From Desulfobacteraceae bacterium (GTDB lineage Bacteria > Desulfobacterota > DSM-4660 > Desulfatiglandales > Desulfatiglandaceae), in the NCBI GenBank assembly GCA_030613055.1, contig JAUWMR010000003.1, forward strand, positions 1-64,000: DNA of 64,000 nucleotides, read 5' to 3'. Made by a program: the position numbers and the translations under genes. The notes below the pieces were generated by a model. The model did no database searches and was not told where the DNA came from. It worked only from the letters and a program-made list of their open reading frames with translations. Of this stretch, positions 1 to 8,314 are shown one piece after another; positions within the stretch are counted from its first letter, which is position 1, and the number at the start of each line of letters is the position of its first letter.

Positions 1-85
1 TCCATGCCCGAAGCATATTTTCCCTGGAAAGTATCCGCTCCAGAAGGTGATCATTTGGGTCGGGCTGTTCAGTGACGTGCCTCAT
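1..85 (-). CDS. ltrA: Group II intron reverse transcriptase/maturase, N-terminal 28 codons
   Basis: Partial gene cut by the left edge. Translating the minus strand from the ATG at 85 gives MRHVTEQPDPNDHLLERILS followed by RENMLRAW. This matches the start of group II intron maturases, where a D-x-L(L/M)-E-R-(I/V)-L-x-R-x-N segment leads into RT domain 0. A strong ribosome site, GGAGGAG (91-97 on the complement), lies six bases upstream. The protein would catalyse reverse transcription and help splice the host intron. The catalytic YxDD region is outside the window, so activity cannot be judged. Confidence 0.72.
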   Translation of the reverse strand, partial: MRHVTEQPDPNDHLLERILSRENMLRAW

Positions 86-649
86 GTTCACTCCTCCATT
101 CGGATTCTTCATGTCATGAGAACTCATTGAGGCTCCTTCCCTGCTCTGTGTTCGGCCCTTCACCATGTCCCGGGCATTACCCCGGGTGTTCGGCTACTAT
201 GGCCTCTGCTGACTTCTGCCCAATCACGCCAGGGATTGCTCCGTGGCGCGCCATGCTTTCCTGGCTGTTTGCTACCTTATTCGCTCGCACAGGTCGGCAG
301 CCGCCCTGTGCGCCGAGGCTTGATATACCAGTGGCCTGACTGGTCGCTTATACAGCCAAGAAACGCACGGCTATGCCGGGCAGATCTCCCCGGATAAGAA
401 CGTGAACTTTCGCTAAACAATCCCGCTTTCAGCGGGACTCATGGATTTGCACTCAGGCTTCCTTCAGACCCTCCCTCACGAGAGCGCCCCCCGCCATGAG
501 GCGGGATCTAAGGACTTGCTTTTCGGCTAATACTTCTGCTAATATATCAATCCATTAGCAGGGTTCACGTATAGGGGACTTCCCTGCCTCGCCATAGCTT
601 TAGCGAAGGCGGGTCACCCCATAAGTTCACGCCCATGCCGGGCGTACAC
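1..649 (-). mobile_element. Group II intron, 5' portion (runs off the window)
   Basis: Read on the minus strand, the sequence from 649 leftwards begins GTGTACGCCCGGCATGGGCG, which has the GUGYG-type 5' end and the small GCCC/GGGC hairpin of a bacterial group II intron. About 560 nt of structured, non-coding sequence follows and then an intron-encoded reverse transcriptase starts at position 85. The 5' exon ends at 650 and is a stem-loop at 653-692, which fits class C introns that insert beside terminator or attC hairpins. The first 37 intron bases recur at 55408-55444. Domain assignment is by pattern only and the 3' end lies outside the window. Confidence 0.72.
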
Positions 650-652
650 AAG

Positions 653-755
653 GCTAATTCAGCCGACACAAAAAGTCGTGCGGCTGATTAGCAACGTTGT
701 TGCCGGACGCTTCGCGCCGGCAACAACGCGCTACGGATTCCACAGCGCGTTATGC
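653..755. other. attC-like nested stem-loops beside the intron 5' exon
   Basis: Three palindromes follow one another. GCTAATTCAGCCG (653-665) pairs with CGGCTGATTAGC (681-692), leaving one extrahelical T. CGTTGTTGCCGG (695-706) pairs with CCGGCAACAACG (717-728). AACGCGCT (725-732) pairs with AGCGCGTT (744-751), ending in GTTATGC (749-755), which resembles an R' core. A bulged stem next to a cassette-sized gene and a group II intron suggests an integron attC or its relic. The left core is not a clean RYYYAAC, so a plain terminator-like hairpin remains possible. Confidence 0.45.
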
Positions 756-777
756 ATAGCAGATTCGGTTAACAATT

Positions 778-1440
778 ATGTCTGAAGCATCTAAAAAACT
801 TCCTGATGAGAAGAGGATATACTGCAATAGATGTAAAAATTGGACCAATCACATTATAAAGGGTGAGCATTCTAAACAATTTTATGAAGAAGAGTATGGA
901 AGACTCATTTTTTGGGAGGAGGTTGTATATAGGCTTTGGATTTGTGCTGGTTGTGATCAAGGAACTATGGAATATTGCTTTACAATGGATAGTATGGTTG
1001 GCCAGAACAATGAACAAATATATGATTCAACGTATTATCCTCCACGAAAACAGCAACATATCCAGCTAAAAAAATTTCGTAAATTGCCTCAAAAACTTAC
1101 AGGTTTATATAAAGAATCAGTAGAGGCATACAATAATGAACTGTTAATTCTCTGTGCAGCAGGATTAAGAGCTTTAATCGAAGGTATTTGTGTCGATAAA
1201 AATATAGCTGGAAAAAATTTGCAATCAAGAATTGATGCAATGACATCTATCTTTCCAAAAAACATAGTTGAAAGTTTGCATAGCTTTCGCTTTATGGGAA
1301 ATGAAGCATTGCATGAATTAAATCCTCCTGAAAAGAAGAATTTAAACCTTGCTATTGAAGTAAGTGAGGATTTAATGAATTATATATATGAGTTAGATTA
1401 TAAAGCCAGCCAGCTAAAGGCAGATAAAAAACCCACATAA
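778..1440 (+). CDS. DUF4145 domain protein with N-terminal zinc-binding cysteines
   Basis: 220 aa, starting at the ATG at 778. Residues about 15-65 carry CNRC and CAGC pairs in a small zinc-ribbon-like region. The rest (about 95-215) resembles DUF4145: an LLILCAAGLRALIEGIC helix, then FRFMGNEALHEL, which recalls the R-x-x-GN-x-A-H helix common in this family. DUF4145 proteins are helical, HEPN-related and often found in defence or cassette regions; no activity can be assigned. The gene is AT-rich compared with its neighbours and follows attC-like hairpins directly, so acquisition as a gene cassette is plausible. Confidence 0.65.
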   Translation: MSEASKKLPDEKRIYCNRCKNWTNHIIKGEHSKQFYEEEYGRLIFWEEVVYRLWICAGCDQGTMEYCFTMDSMVGQNNEQIYDSTYYPPRKQQHIQLKKFRKLPQKLTGLYKESVEAYNNELLILCAAGLRALIEGICVDKNIAGKNLQSRIDAMTSIFPKNIVESLHSFRFMGNEALHELNPPEKKNLNLAIEVSEDLMNYIYELDYKASQLKADKKPT

Positions 1441-1916
1441 CATTTTATGGAATGGGGGTCGCCTATGAGAAAGTAAGTCAAGAAAAAACAGCTCTCTATT
1501 AGCAAGAAAATCACTTTTTTCTTGCTTACGGTCTCCGCTCGTTGGCATTGGGCAACGTAGTTCTTTTGAACCCCATTTTATCTATCTTAACGGATCTTTC
1601 TTTATCAGAAGGCTATTAAAAAGGTTTTTAGTGTGACATAGGTGTCAGGCCTACACAGTTGACAAAAACCAAACAGCATTACAGAAATCTAGGCCGGGTG
1701 TCGATTTGTTCCAAAATTTTCATGGATGTTGAAATAGGTGAAATGTGTAGGCCTGACACCTATTCAGTGCCTATTCAGTGCAAAAAGTCGGGACTAAAGC
1801 CATGGCTTTCTGCGGTCGGGGTGACAACGGGACGAAACACTGTAGTTTAGGGGTTTATAATAATGTTAACCATGTTGTTTATGCAACAGTAGGGTAAACA
1901 GAGCGGAGGATCATAC
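1441..1916. repeat. Intergenic region with a 19-bp perfect inverted repeat (1639-1657 / 1744-1762)
   Basis: TAGGTGTCAGGCCTACACA at 1639-1657 recurs exactly inverted at 1744-1762, bounding about 124 bp. A third partial copy, GACATAGGTGTCAGGC, lies at 2315-2330. Palindromic GTGTCAGGCCT units of this kind resemble REP-type elements mobilised by RAYT transposases, a relic of which is at 39617. A 63-codon reading frame across the element has no family resemblance and is not called. The remainder of the gap shows no gene. Confidence 0.55.
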
Positions 1917-2306
1917 ATGAGCGAAGACAGATACGAACGAGGATGGGAGAAACTAAAGGAAATTGATGGAGAAGCCGGGGAACGTGTAATTGAAAGTCTA
2001 AAAGATATCGCTCCAGACTTAGGACGTTACATCATCGAGTTTCCTTTTGGAGACGTATTCTCTCGTCCAGGTTTGGACTTGAAATCCAGAGAGATTGCTA
2101 CTATTGCAGCATTAACGGCTCTTGGCAATGCCCAACCTCAGTTAAAAATTCACATTCACGGAGCCTTGAATGTAGGCTGTACTCGTGAGGAAGTCATTGA
2201 AGTAATAATTCAAATGGCAGTTTATGCGGGTTTCCCAGCGGCTCTCAACGGAATGTTTGCAGCAAAAGATGTGTTTAAAGAACGAGACGAAAAGGAACTG
2301 CATTAA
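1917..2306 (+). CDS. Carboxymuconolactone decarboxylase family protein
   Basis: 129 aa. The family-defining core is visible: [20 protein letters not shown] (about residues 56-76), then H-x-H-x-A-L-N-V-G-C-T-x-E-E and the helix [19 protein letters not shown] (about 90-115), as in PcaC-like members. The AhpD-type CxxC redox motif is absent, so peroxidase-linked disulfide chemistry is unlikely. The start is supported by GCGGAGG upstream of the ATG. It stands alone between repeat-rich gaps, so its substrate is unknown. Confidence 0.85.
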   Translation: MSEDRYERGWEKLKEIDGEAGERVIESLKDIAPDLGRYIIEFPFGDVFSRPGLDLKSREIATIAALTALGNAQPQLKIHIHGALNVGCTREEVIEVIIQMAVYAGFPAALNGMFAAKDVFKERDEKELH

Positions 2307-2609
2307 ATGTGAGACATAGGTGTCAGGCTGAAGGTGTTTAGACTGAAGACTGAAGGGGAAAGAGAACCGAAAGGGTTCTTTTCAGGAATAAAGCAGTTAC
2401 AGAAATATAATAATAGGAACCCCATGTGTACCACATTCAGCCCTTTACTGACAGCCTTCAGCCTTCAGCCTAAATAACCTGTGTAGTTACGTTTAATCTT
2501 GATTCCATACAAATACACAGGTATCATGTTTTATGTGCTTATGCATTCTGGGTATTATGGATTGAATGAGTCCAATATAAAAAAATAGAACAAAATAATA
2601 GAAACGAAA
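2307..2609. repeat. Repeat-rich intergenic gap
   Basis: The gap holds a partial GACATAGGTGTCAGGC unit at 2315-2330 and an imperfect inverted pair built on CTGAAGGCTGAAGGCTG near 2326-2360 and 2440-2475. A similar AGGTTGAAGGCTGAAGGCT lies at about 59593. No coding signal is seen. Confidence 0.5.
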
Positions 2610-3017
2610 GTGATATCATTACAAGCGATCAGTTATACAATTTCTTCTATTTGTTCGGCGCACAGGGCCGTTCTGGCAGCGTACGTTTTTGGTTCTGTTG
2701 TAAAAGAAACTAACGGGAAACCCAGCGATATTGACATAGCTGTTTTCCTTGATGATAAACATCCTCAATCATTTTCAATTCTATCATTCATATCAGCACT
2801 TGAAAAAACCATTGGATGCCCTGTTGATGTGGTGATATTAAACCATGCGGGTGAAGTGCTCAAGTACGAAGTGCGACGATCAGGGAGACTGGTATTTGAA
2901 CGGTCATCTGAGGCCCACAAGAAATTTGAGATTTATAGCCGCAAAACATACGAAGATTTCTTATACCTTCATAATAGATATGTAAACAAGGTCCTTTACG
3001 AAGAAAAAAATGGTTAA
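2610..3017 (+). CDS. mntA: MntA-like nucleotidyltransferase antitoxin
   Basis: 135 aa with a GTG start. It has the minimal nucleotidyltransferase signature G-S-x10-D-x-D: Gly28-Ser29, then SDIDIAV with Asp40 and Asp42. It overlaps the following HepT gene by eight bases, the usual MNT-HEPN order. Characterised relatives inactivate HepT by adding AMP to a tyrosine near its active site. The catalytic aspartates are intact, so the enzyme side of the pair appears functional. Confidence 0.82.
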   Translation: MISLQAISYTISSICSAHRAVLAAYVFGSVVKETNGKPSDIDIAVFLDDKHPQSFSILSFISALEKTIGCPVDVVILNHAGEVLKYEVRRSGRLVFERSSEAHKKFEIYSRKTYEDFLYLHNRYVNKVLYEEKNG

Positions 3018-3450
3018 CCGGGTATTGATAGAGCGCATTCTTTCGGACATAAAATCTCAAGTTCAAGATCTATCTGATGCTGTCGATATAACTTGGGAAA
3101 TCTATAGGACGGACAAAAGATCCCGCCGTTTTGTGGAGAGAACATTACATATTCTTATCGAAGCCTGTATTGATGTAGCCCAGCACATTATTTCCGATGA
3201 AAAACTGAGGGAACCAGCGAGTTGTCGCGACACATTTACCGTTCTGGCGGAAAAAGATATACTTCGTTCCAGTGATTTGGAAAGGTTTGAAAACATGGCT
3301 TCCTTTCGCAATTTGCTGGTTTATTACTATGAACGCATTGACGATGAAACTGTGTACGGTATTTTTAAGCAAAATCTATCTGACTTTGATTTGTTCGTTG
3401 AGAGAATAGTAGAATATTTGGAGCGAATTGAAGGGAACGAAAAGGTTTGA
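3010..3450 (+). CDS. hepT: HepT-like HEPN protein with a substituted active-site motif
   Basis: 146 aa, all helical, of the DUF86/HepT type, overlapping the MntA-like gene. HepT toxins carry R-x4-H-x-Y. Here the segment is FRNLLVYYYERID: Arg100 is present, the histidine position is Tyr105, and Tyr107, the expected AMP acceptor, is kept. Loss of this histidine normally abolishes HEPN RNase activity, so this may be an inactive toxin or a variant with different chemistry. Downstream 3451-3755 holds no recognisable gene. Confidence 0.78.
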   Translation: MVNRVLIERILSDIKSQVQDLSDAVDITWEIYRTDKRSRRFVERTLHILIEACIDVAQHIISDEKLREPASCRDTFTVLAEKDILRSSDLERFENMASFRNLLVYYYERIDDETVYGIFKQNLSDFDLFVERIVEYLERIEGNEKV

Positions 3451-3755
3451 AATTTGTGTGATATGAATTCGCTTTTTATGGTAAGGACTATAGAGAAATT
3501 CCCCTTGTGAGTCAAAGGAAAAAGAAACCATAATATATGTGGCATCAGGCTAGGTTGCAGTTCTGAGGTTCTTCTGGAATATAGGTTGGAGTAATCTATA
3601 TGGAAATCTGGTGGAGTCGCGGTGGCTTTGGATGGAGGTCTGGCCTTGATATTCCAACGCTACGGATAACCTGCTGGAAAAGCTTGCAAAAGCATAGGTA
3701 AAAACCGAGGAAGCTCAAGAAACCTGGTATTCCACGGCTACCGTTAATTTCCTTC
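3451..3755. other. Intergenic gap without recognisable content
   Basis: About 300 bp between the HepT-like gene and the convergent TPR gene. I see no open frame with family resemblance, no clear terminator with a T-tract and no repeat shared with other parts of the window. Confidence 0.4.
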
Positions 3756-4415
3756 TTACTCTTCTGTGCTAGTTTCTATTATTTTTATTTTCTCCAACCC
3801 CGAGAGTGCATTGGGGTTGTGCCTTCGCACTTTCAGTACCTCCCTAAAGTACTGCGCAGCCTTTTCTTTCCTGTCCATCCGCAAGTTTGTCCATGCAAGT
3901 CCAAGTTTCATTTCAATATCGCTCGGATACCAATTGATGATTTTTTTGTACTGCTTTTCAGCTTCATCATAACTCATATCTGAAAAAAGAATATAGGCAA
4001 GTCTTCTATTGGCAAGATAGTTCTTTCTGTCGAATTTGAGGATTTCCAATGCAGTTTTTTTTGAATCCTTCCACTTTTTCGATGCCATAAGGGGCAGCAA
4101 CAATCCCAATTTTGGTTCGATAGCATCGGGGGCGATGAAATTTGCCTTTTTGTAGTATTCGATGGATAGCCCGTATACCCCGTTCAAATAGTTCAGCCAG
4201 CCTGCCCTGAGAACTGCAATGTAGTTCTTTGGTTCGACCCGCAGTATCTGGAGGACACTGTTGAGGGAAGCGGCATAGTTTCCTTGGGCTTCATAGATGA
4301 ATGATTTTTCAAAGTATTCACCTATGTTGGCTCTTTCACTGCCGGAAAGGGAAAATGGTATTCCCAGAAGTATGAGTAGTCCTACAATACTATATACTGG
4401 TATCTTTGATTTCAT
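3756..4415 (-). CDS. Secreted TPR protein (paralogue of the 11.8-kb gene)
   Basis: 219 aa from the ATG at 4415, chosen because MKSKIPVYSIVGLLILLGIP makes a good signal peptide; an upstream start would add 11 residues. Four or five 34-residue TPR units follow, for example GNYAASLNSVLQILRVEPKN and YDEAEKQYKKIINWYPSD. The sequence aligns end to end with the 217-aa protein at 11812 (shared IEPKLGLLLPLMA / VEPLMGLILPLMA), so the two arose by duplication. It is last in the minus-strand cluster, 95 bp after the transporter-peptidase gene. It is probably a periplasmic scaffold; its partner is unknown. Confidence 0.75.
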   Translation of the reverse strand: MKSKIPVYSIVGLLILLGIPFSLSGSERANIGEYFEKSFIYEAQGNYAASLNSVLQILRVEPKNYIAVLRAGWLNYLNGVYGLSIEYYKKANFIAPDAIEPKLGLLLPLMASKKWKDSKKTALEILKFDRKNYLANRRLAYILFSDMSYDEAEKQYKKIINWYPSDIEMKLGLAWTNLRMDRKEKAAQYFREVLKVRRHNPNALSGLEKIKIIETSTEE

Positions 4416-4543
4416 AATCCTAATCCCACAGAATGAATAGTGAACCATAACATCCCTGCCCTAACGTTTCATTCTATCGAAGGCCTCAACGTTATCCCCA
4501 ACCTGTCATCATCCGAATAAAAGAGTGCAAAAACGGCCCTTTC

Positions 4544-6772
4544 TTAAATGCTCTTAACATCACTTCGCCCTTTTTGTTCAAGTTCGAATAGCTTTTCATC
4601 GCCCGATTTTGCAGTGAGGGAAATAAATCCCCTATAGAGTTCGAAATTTGATATTACCTTAAATTTCCTATATCTGTTGGTCGAAAGAAGGCCCGACGAA
4701 TGAAGCACGGTTTCGACGGATACCCACTTTCCCGCCTTTACAAGATAGGACGATGAAGAAAGCTTTGCAAGAGATAAAACCGGCTCGGCGAGGTCAAATA
4801 AAACCCTTGCGGGAGTTGAGAGCATCAGTTCCCCCGGTAGATCTTCTTTCCAGCGGATACTCTCGGTCGTCATAGGAAGGCGGGGCACCCCCATGAAGAA
4901 CCAGTGAAGCCCTGTGTTCCGTGGACCTTCATAGTCAAGAAGTAGGAGCACTTTTCTGTTGATGAAGAATCGAATGCGTGCATTTCGTTCCCTGCACAAA
5001 AGGTATCGACTTCCTGAAAAATCAATATCCGTTTCCCATATTTCCTCCCATTTCTTATTCATACATCGGACTTTGAATGTCCATGATCGTCCGGTGGGGA
5101 AGGAAGCGGTGTCAAACATACTGCTTTCCGTTTGAAGCAGACCTATGCGGTCACCCTTATCAGGACAGCCGTGGGTATGGTATATGGCTTCTCCATTATG
5201 TGTACTTCGGTAATGCATCAGTTCGGATGGGATTGTGGGCGAGCCGATTTCATGGCTAGTCTGAACCTGAAAGTGAAGATGGGGGACAAGTGACCGACCA
5301 CTGTTTCCAACCTTCCCGATTATTTGGCCGTAACGTATGGCCTCTCCCTCACTGACGCCGATAGAGCCCTTCTTAAGGTGACAGAAAGCAGTATAGACGT
5401 TATCATAATGCCAGATGACAACGGCATTTCCCCAGTTGTCCTCAGCACTGATTTGGTCAATAGGATTGTCCTCGATATGATTTACCACAGTGACAACCTT
5501 GCCGTCCGCCGGAGCGAAAACAGGCATGTCAAAGGAATAGAAGTTTTCCAGAATCGAACCCCTTCTTTCGTATTTCATTCCTTTTTCGTCAATAATTTCG
5601 AAATCCCACGCATGCATCCAGAGGTACTTATGAGTATGATCACCGTTAAACCCCTGAGTAATACACCATTCGCCCGTTACCGGAAGGTCAAAGACCGGGA
5701 TTTCTCCGATTACAAACCTTGCCCTGGCGTTTTTTTCCCGTTTTAGGTTTTTTTCGGGGGTATCTTCAGGGATAATGACGGTCTTGAAACGAGACGCGGT
5801 ACCTCTGTGCTTGAGGGCATAAATGAAAAAACCCGTAGTAGCAACAAAAGGAAATGCGAGCGTGTGGAGTCCTAAAGGTTTGAGCAGAAACGTGAAAGCC
5901 GCAGCTGTCACTGCACACACCGCTCCTCCTGCGGCTGCAAGAAAGTAAGAATCGGGGCCGGGAACTGTCCAGATCCCACCAACCGCTATGGCTGTAAGCA
6001 CAAAGTTAAATCCCAAAAGCCCAAAGGTGAACTCCGCTGGATTGCCGTCGAGCAGGAAGTAGATGATACTTCCCGAAGCCAGACCGGATATGGCAAGAAA
6101 AAAGGCCTGTCTTGAAAAAACCAGCAGACCGACAGCCACGAGGATGCCTGAAAGGGTGCTTAGCTGGAAAAAGGCCGCACCAAGGGAATGCACGAACAAC
6201 TCAAGGTAAGACGGAAGCATTCCGGAAAGAAAGGCAGGCTCATAGGGTTTAAAGGCATAAATCAACCCGTGGAACTGTCTGCACCCGGCGATAGTCACCC
6301 ATGTCGTGAGTACGAATGGTGCACTCAATACGGGGACAAAGAGGTAACGCTCGAAGGCGGATCTCAGGGACGCGGCAATAAGGACGCCGAGCAAAGTAGC
6401 AATGAAGAGGATGAGGAAAAACGGGATATTCAACTTATAGGTGAGCCCGAGGAACAGACCGGTAAGTAGGCCATTGTATGCGAAGTAGCCCTTTTTTATG
6501 TGGTCTTCGGGAAAGCCGAATATGAGGGCCCACAGGTTTGACAGCAGGAGAGCGAAAAGGCCAGCAGCACCCTGTGCCGGAATAACGAAAGTAGCTGCAA
6601 AGAAAATTGCTCCAACATACCACTTTGTGGAAAAAAACACCTGGGAATAGCCCTGAGGGATACCTTCCAAAAGGACTGTGAGTTTCAAATGGAAAGAACT
6701 CTTATTGTCCCTTTCTCTTTCCTTTTCGCTGTGTGTTTTTATTTCATTCATCATGGTTCTATTTGCAGACAT
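4544..6772 (-). CDS. Urea transporter fused to an M23-type metallopeptidase
   Basis: 742 aa. Residues about 30-330 form a multi-span urea-transporter (UT) domain with YNGLLTGLFLG, APFVLTTW and FPFVATTGFFIYALK, echoing the two-fold repeat of UT channels. Residues about 365-560 form an M23 (LytM-like) domain with an H-x-W-D-F-type ligand pair near HAWDFEIID, then VVIWHYDNVYTAFCHL and the VPHLHFQVQ motif. A further 180 residues have no assignment. The ATG at 6772 overlaps the decarboxylase stop as TGATG, so the two are translationally coupled. The peptidase half should face the periplasm. A channel fused to a wall hydrolase is unusual, and whether urea is the substrate is unknown. Confidence 0.85.
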   Translation of the reverse strand: MSANRTMMNEIKTHSEKERERDNKSSFHLKLTVLLEGIPQGYSQVFFSTKWYVGAIFFAATFVIPAQGAAGLFALLLSNLWALIFGFPEDHIKKGYFAYNGLLTGLFLGLTYKLNIPFFLILFIATLLGVLIAASLRSAFERYLFVPVLSAPFVLTTWVTIAGCRQFHGLIYAFKPYEPAFLSGMLPSYLELFVHSLGAAFFQLSTLSGILVAVGLLVFSRQAFFLAISGLASGSIIYFLLDGNPAEFTFGLLGFNFVLTAIAVGGIWTVPGPDSYFLAAAGGAVCAVTAAAFTFLLKPLGLHTLAFPFVATTGFFIYALKHRGTASRFKTVIIPEDTPEKNLKREKNARARFVIGEIPVFDLPVTGEWCITQGFNGDHTHKYLWMHAWDFEIIDEKGMKYERRGSILENFYSFDMPVFAPADGKVVTVVNHIEDNPIDQISAEDNWGNAVVIWHYDNVYTAFCHLKKGSIGVSEGEAIRYGQIIGKVGNSGRSLVPHLHFQVQTSHEIGSPTIPSELMHYRSTHNGEAIYHTHGCPDKGDRIGLLQTESSMFDTASFPTGRSWTFKVRCMNKKWEEIWETDIDFSGSRYLLCRERNARIRFFINRKVLLLLDYEGPRNTGLHWFFMGVPRLPMTTESIRWKEDLPGELMLSTPARVLFDLAEPVLSLAKLSSSSYLVKAGKWVSVETVLHSSGLLSTNRYRKFKVISNFELYRGFISLTAKSGDEKLFELEQKGRSDVKSI

Positions 6773-8121
6773 CACTGTCTCAGACGGTCGGGCAGACGTT
6801 CGGGGCCTTTGACAGTATCAATGGTCTCCGCCTCACGTATGATATCCAGATCCCCGTTCTCTCCTATTAGCACGACCGCTGGACGCATTCTGATGAACTG
6901 CATCCATTGGGCTACGTTATAGGCCCCCACCGGATGTATGACGAGTACGTCTCCCAGGTCCATGGCCGGGAACCTGATGGAAGGCCGAATCACGTCAATG
7001 TTCATACATAGTGGCCCGTAGATAGCAGTCTCCTCGAACATGCCTCCCTTTTCTTCGGCCGGCACAACCTCATGCTTGTACCAGAAAGAGGTGAAGAGGA
7101 TATTCATGCCCGCATCCACAATTATGGTTCTGTTCCCGTTGGGAAGCCTTTTGTTCCCCACGACAGTGGAGAGGAGGTAGCCTGCCTCATCGATAAGGGC
7201 TCTTCCTGTCTCGAGTATAAGTAGTGGGAGTCTGTCTGGAGAAAAGCCTGCCTCAAGTATTGAGGAAGTGATGGCATCAGCGTATACTTCTATGGACGGG
7301 TTCATGTCTGTTCCAGGGGCATATTGTTCATGGAGAGTATTTATTGAGGCAAATCCTCCGCCCACGTCAATATATTCTACGGTAGTACCCAGATCTTTCT
7401 CTATAGCGCGTGAAAAGGCTGCAAGTTTGGCCGCTTCATTCTTGTAGGCGGACGCCTCGGTAACAAATGTGCCGATATGGGCATGCAGTCCCGTCAGCTT
7501 GAGTTTGCCACCGGACTGTATCCTTCGTGCCGCGTTCATTGCTTCGCCGTTGTCCAGGTTAAAGCCAAAGCGGTCCCAACTGGGATAGATGCCGGTGTCC
7601 ATGTTGACCCGTATTCCAACTTCAATGGGATGGTCCTGTTCTGCCCCGATTCTTTCAAGTGCATAGAGCTCATCGTAGTGATCTATATGGATGCGAACAC
7701 CTTCATGGACGACGGAGCGGAGGACGGGTTCAGGTTTATAAGGGCCGTTGTAAATAATTTTTTCACCGGAAATGTCGTTCCGTTTTGCCATTTCATATTC
7801 ATATTCGCTAACCACCTCGGCCCATGAACCTTCCTGATGAAATATCCTGCAAATGGCATCAAGGTAATTTGTCTTATACGACCAGGCGAACTGAACCTTA
7901 GGATAACGGACAGCAAAAGATCTAAGGGCATCCCTGTAACTTCTTCGAATGCTTTTTTCACTGAAAACAAAAAGGGGACTGCCGTACTGACGGACAAGAT
8001 CTCTTACGGGAATTCCGTCAATCTCCGCTTTTGCCCTCAGCTTTTTTGCCCGTCCAAATTTATCAGCCAGATCCGAAATATGCCTTATTATTGTTGGCCT
8101 TTCGTATTTTTTCTTGGCCAC
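6772..8121 (-). CDS. PLP-dependent decarboxylase, fold type III (LysA/diaminopimelate decarboxylase-like)
   Basis: 449 aa, GTG start with GAGGAGG five bases upstream. Alanine-racemase-type barrel then C-terminal beta domain. Visible motifs are FAWSYKTNY (PLP lysine), GLHAHIGTF, DVGGGF (phosphate binding), LETGRALID (E-x-G-R) and GPLCMNIDVI (catalytic cysteine loop), with GAYNVAQWMQF near the end. All catalytic positions of the family are kept. The partners are not lysine genes but a PqqD-like protein and an ATP-grasp ligase, so it probably decarboxylates a different amino acid or a conjugate. A 193-bp gap separates it from the ATP-grasp gene; I see no convincing precursor peptide there. Confidence 0.85.
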   Translation of the reverse strand: MAKKKYERPTIIRHISDLADKFGRAKKLRAKAEIDGIPVRDLVRQYGSPLFVFSEKSIRRSYRDALRSFAVRYPKVQFAWSYKTNYLDAICRIFHQEGSWAEVVSEYEYEMAKRNDISGEKIIYNGPYKPEPVLRSVVHEGVRIHIDHYDELYALERIGAEQDHPIEVGIRVNMDTGIYPSWDRFGFNLDNGEAMNAARRIQSGGKLKLTGLHAHIGTFVTEASAYKNEAAKLAAFSRAIEKDLGTTVEYIDVGGGFASINTLHEQYAPGTDMNPSIEVYADAITSSILEAGFSPDRLPLLILETGRALIDEAGYLLSTVVGNKRLPNGNRTIIVDAGMNILFTSFWYKHEVVPAEEKGGMFEETAIYGPLCMNIDVIRPSIRFPAMDLGDVLVIHPVGAYNVAQWMQFIRMRPAVVLIGENGDLDIIREAETIDTVKGPERLPDRLRQ

Positions 8122-8314
8122 ATTACCTCCTCGTTATGCTTCGCGTCCTCACTACGCTGCACTAAAAAAGATCGGGAGTCATAAGGTTTCACAATGCCAG
8201 TTTTTACCCGGGTTCTTGCAACCTGTAACTTCCCATTTAACTCCTCGCGATTTCAAGATCTTATTCCACCTACAAAGCGCTCCTTCCAGGGACTACAGTT
8301 CTACATAAAAACCT

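Noticed and set aside
127-339. 70-codon open frame near the left edge
   Set aside because: It is on the strand opposite the group II intron, in its structured non-coding part, and has no family resemblance.
1441-1560. attC at the end of the DUF4145 gene
   Set aside because: ACATAAC is only a 6/7 match to the left core and no pairing right core was found.
1659-1850. 63-codon frame across the 19-bp inverted repeat
   Set aside because: It reads through one repeat arm, has no ribosome site and no recognisable domain.
8122-8314. Possible peptide precursor between the decarboxylase and ATP-grasp genes
   Set aside because: Only a 9-codon frame follows a GAGGAG site and nothing resembles a leader-core peptide.
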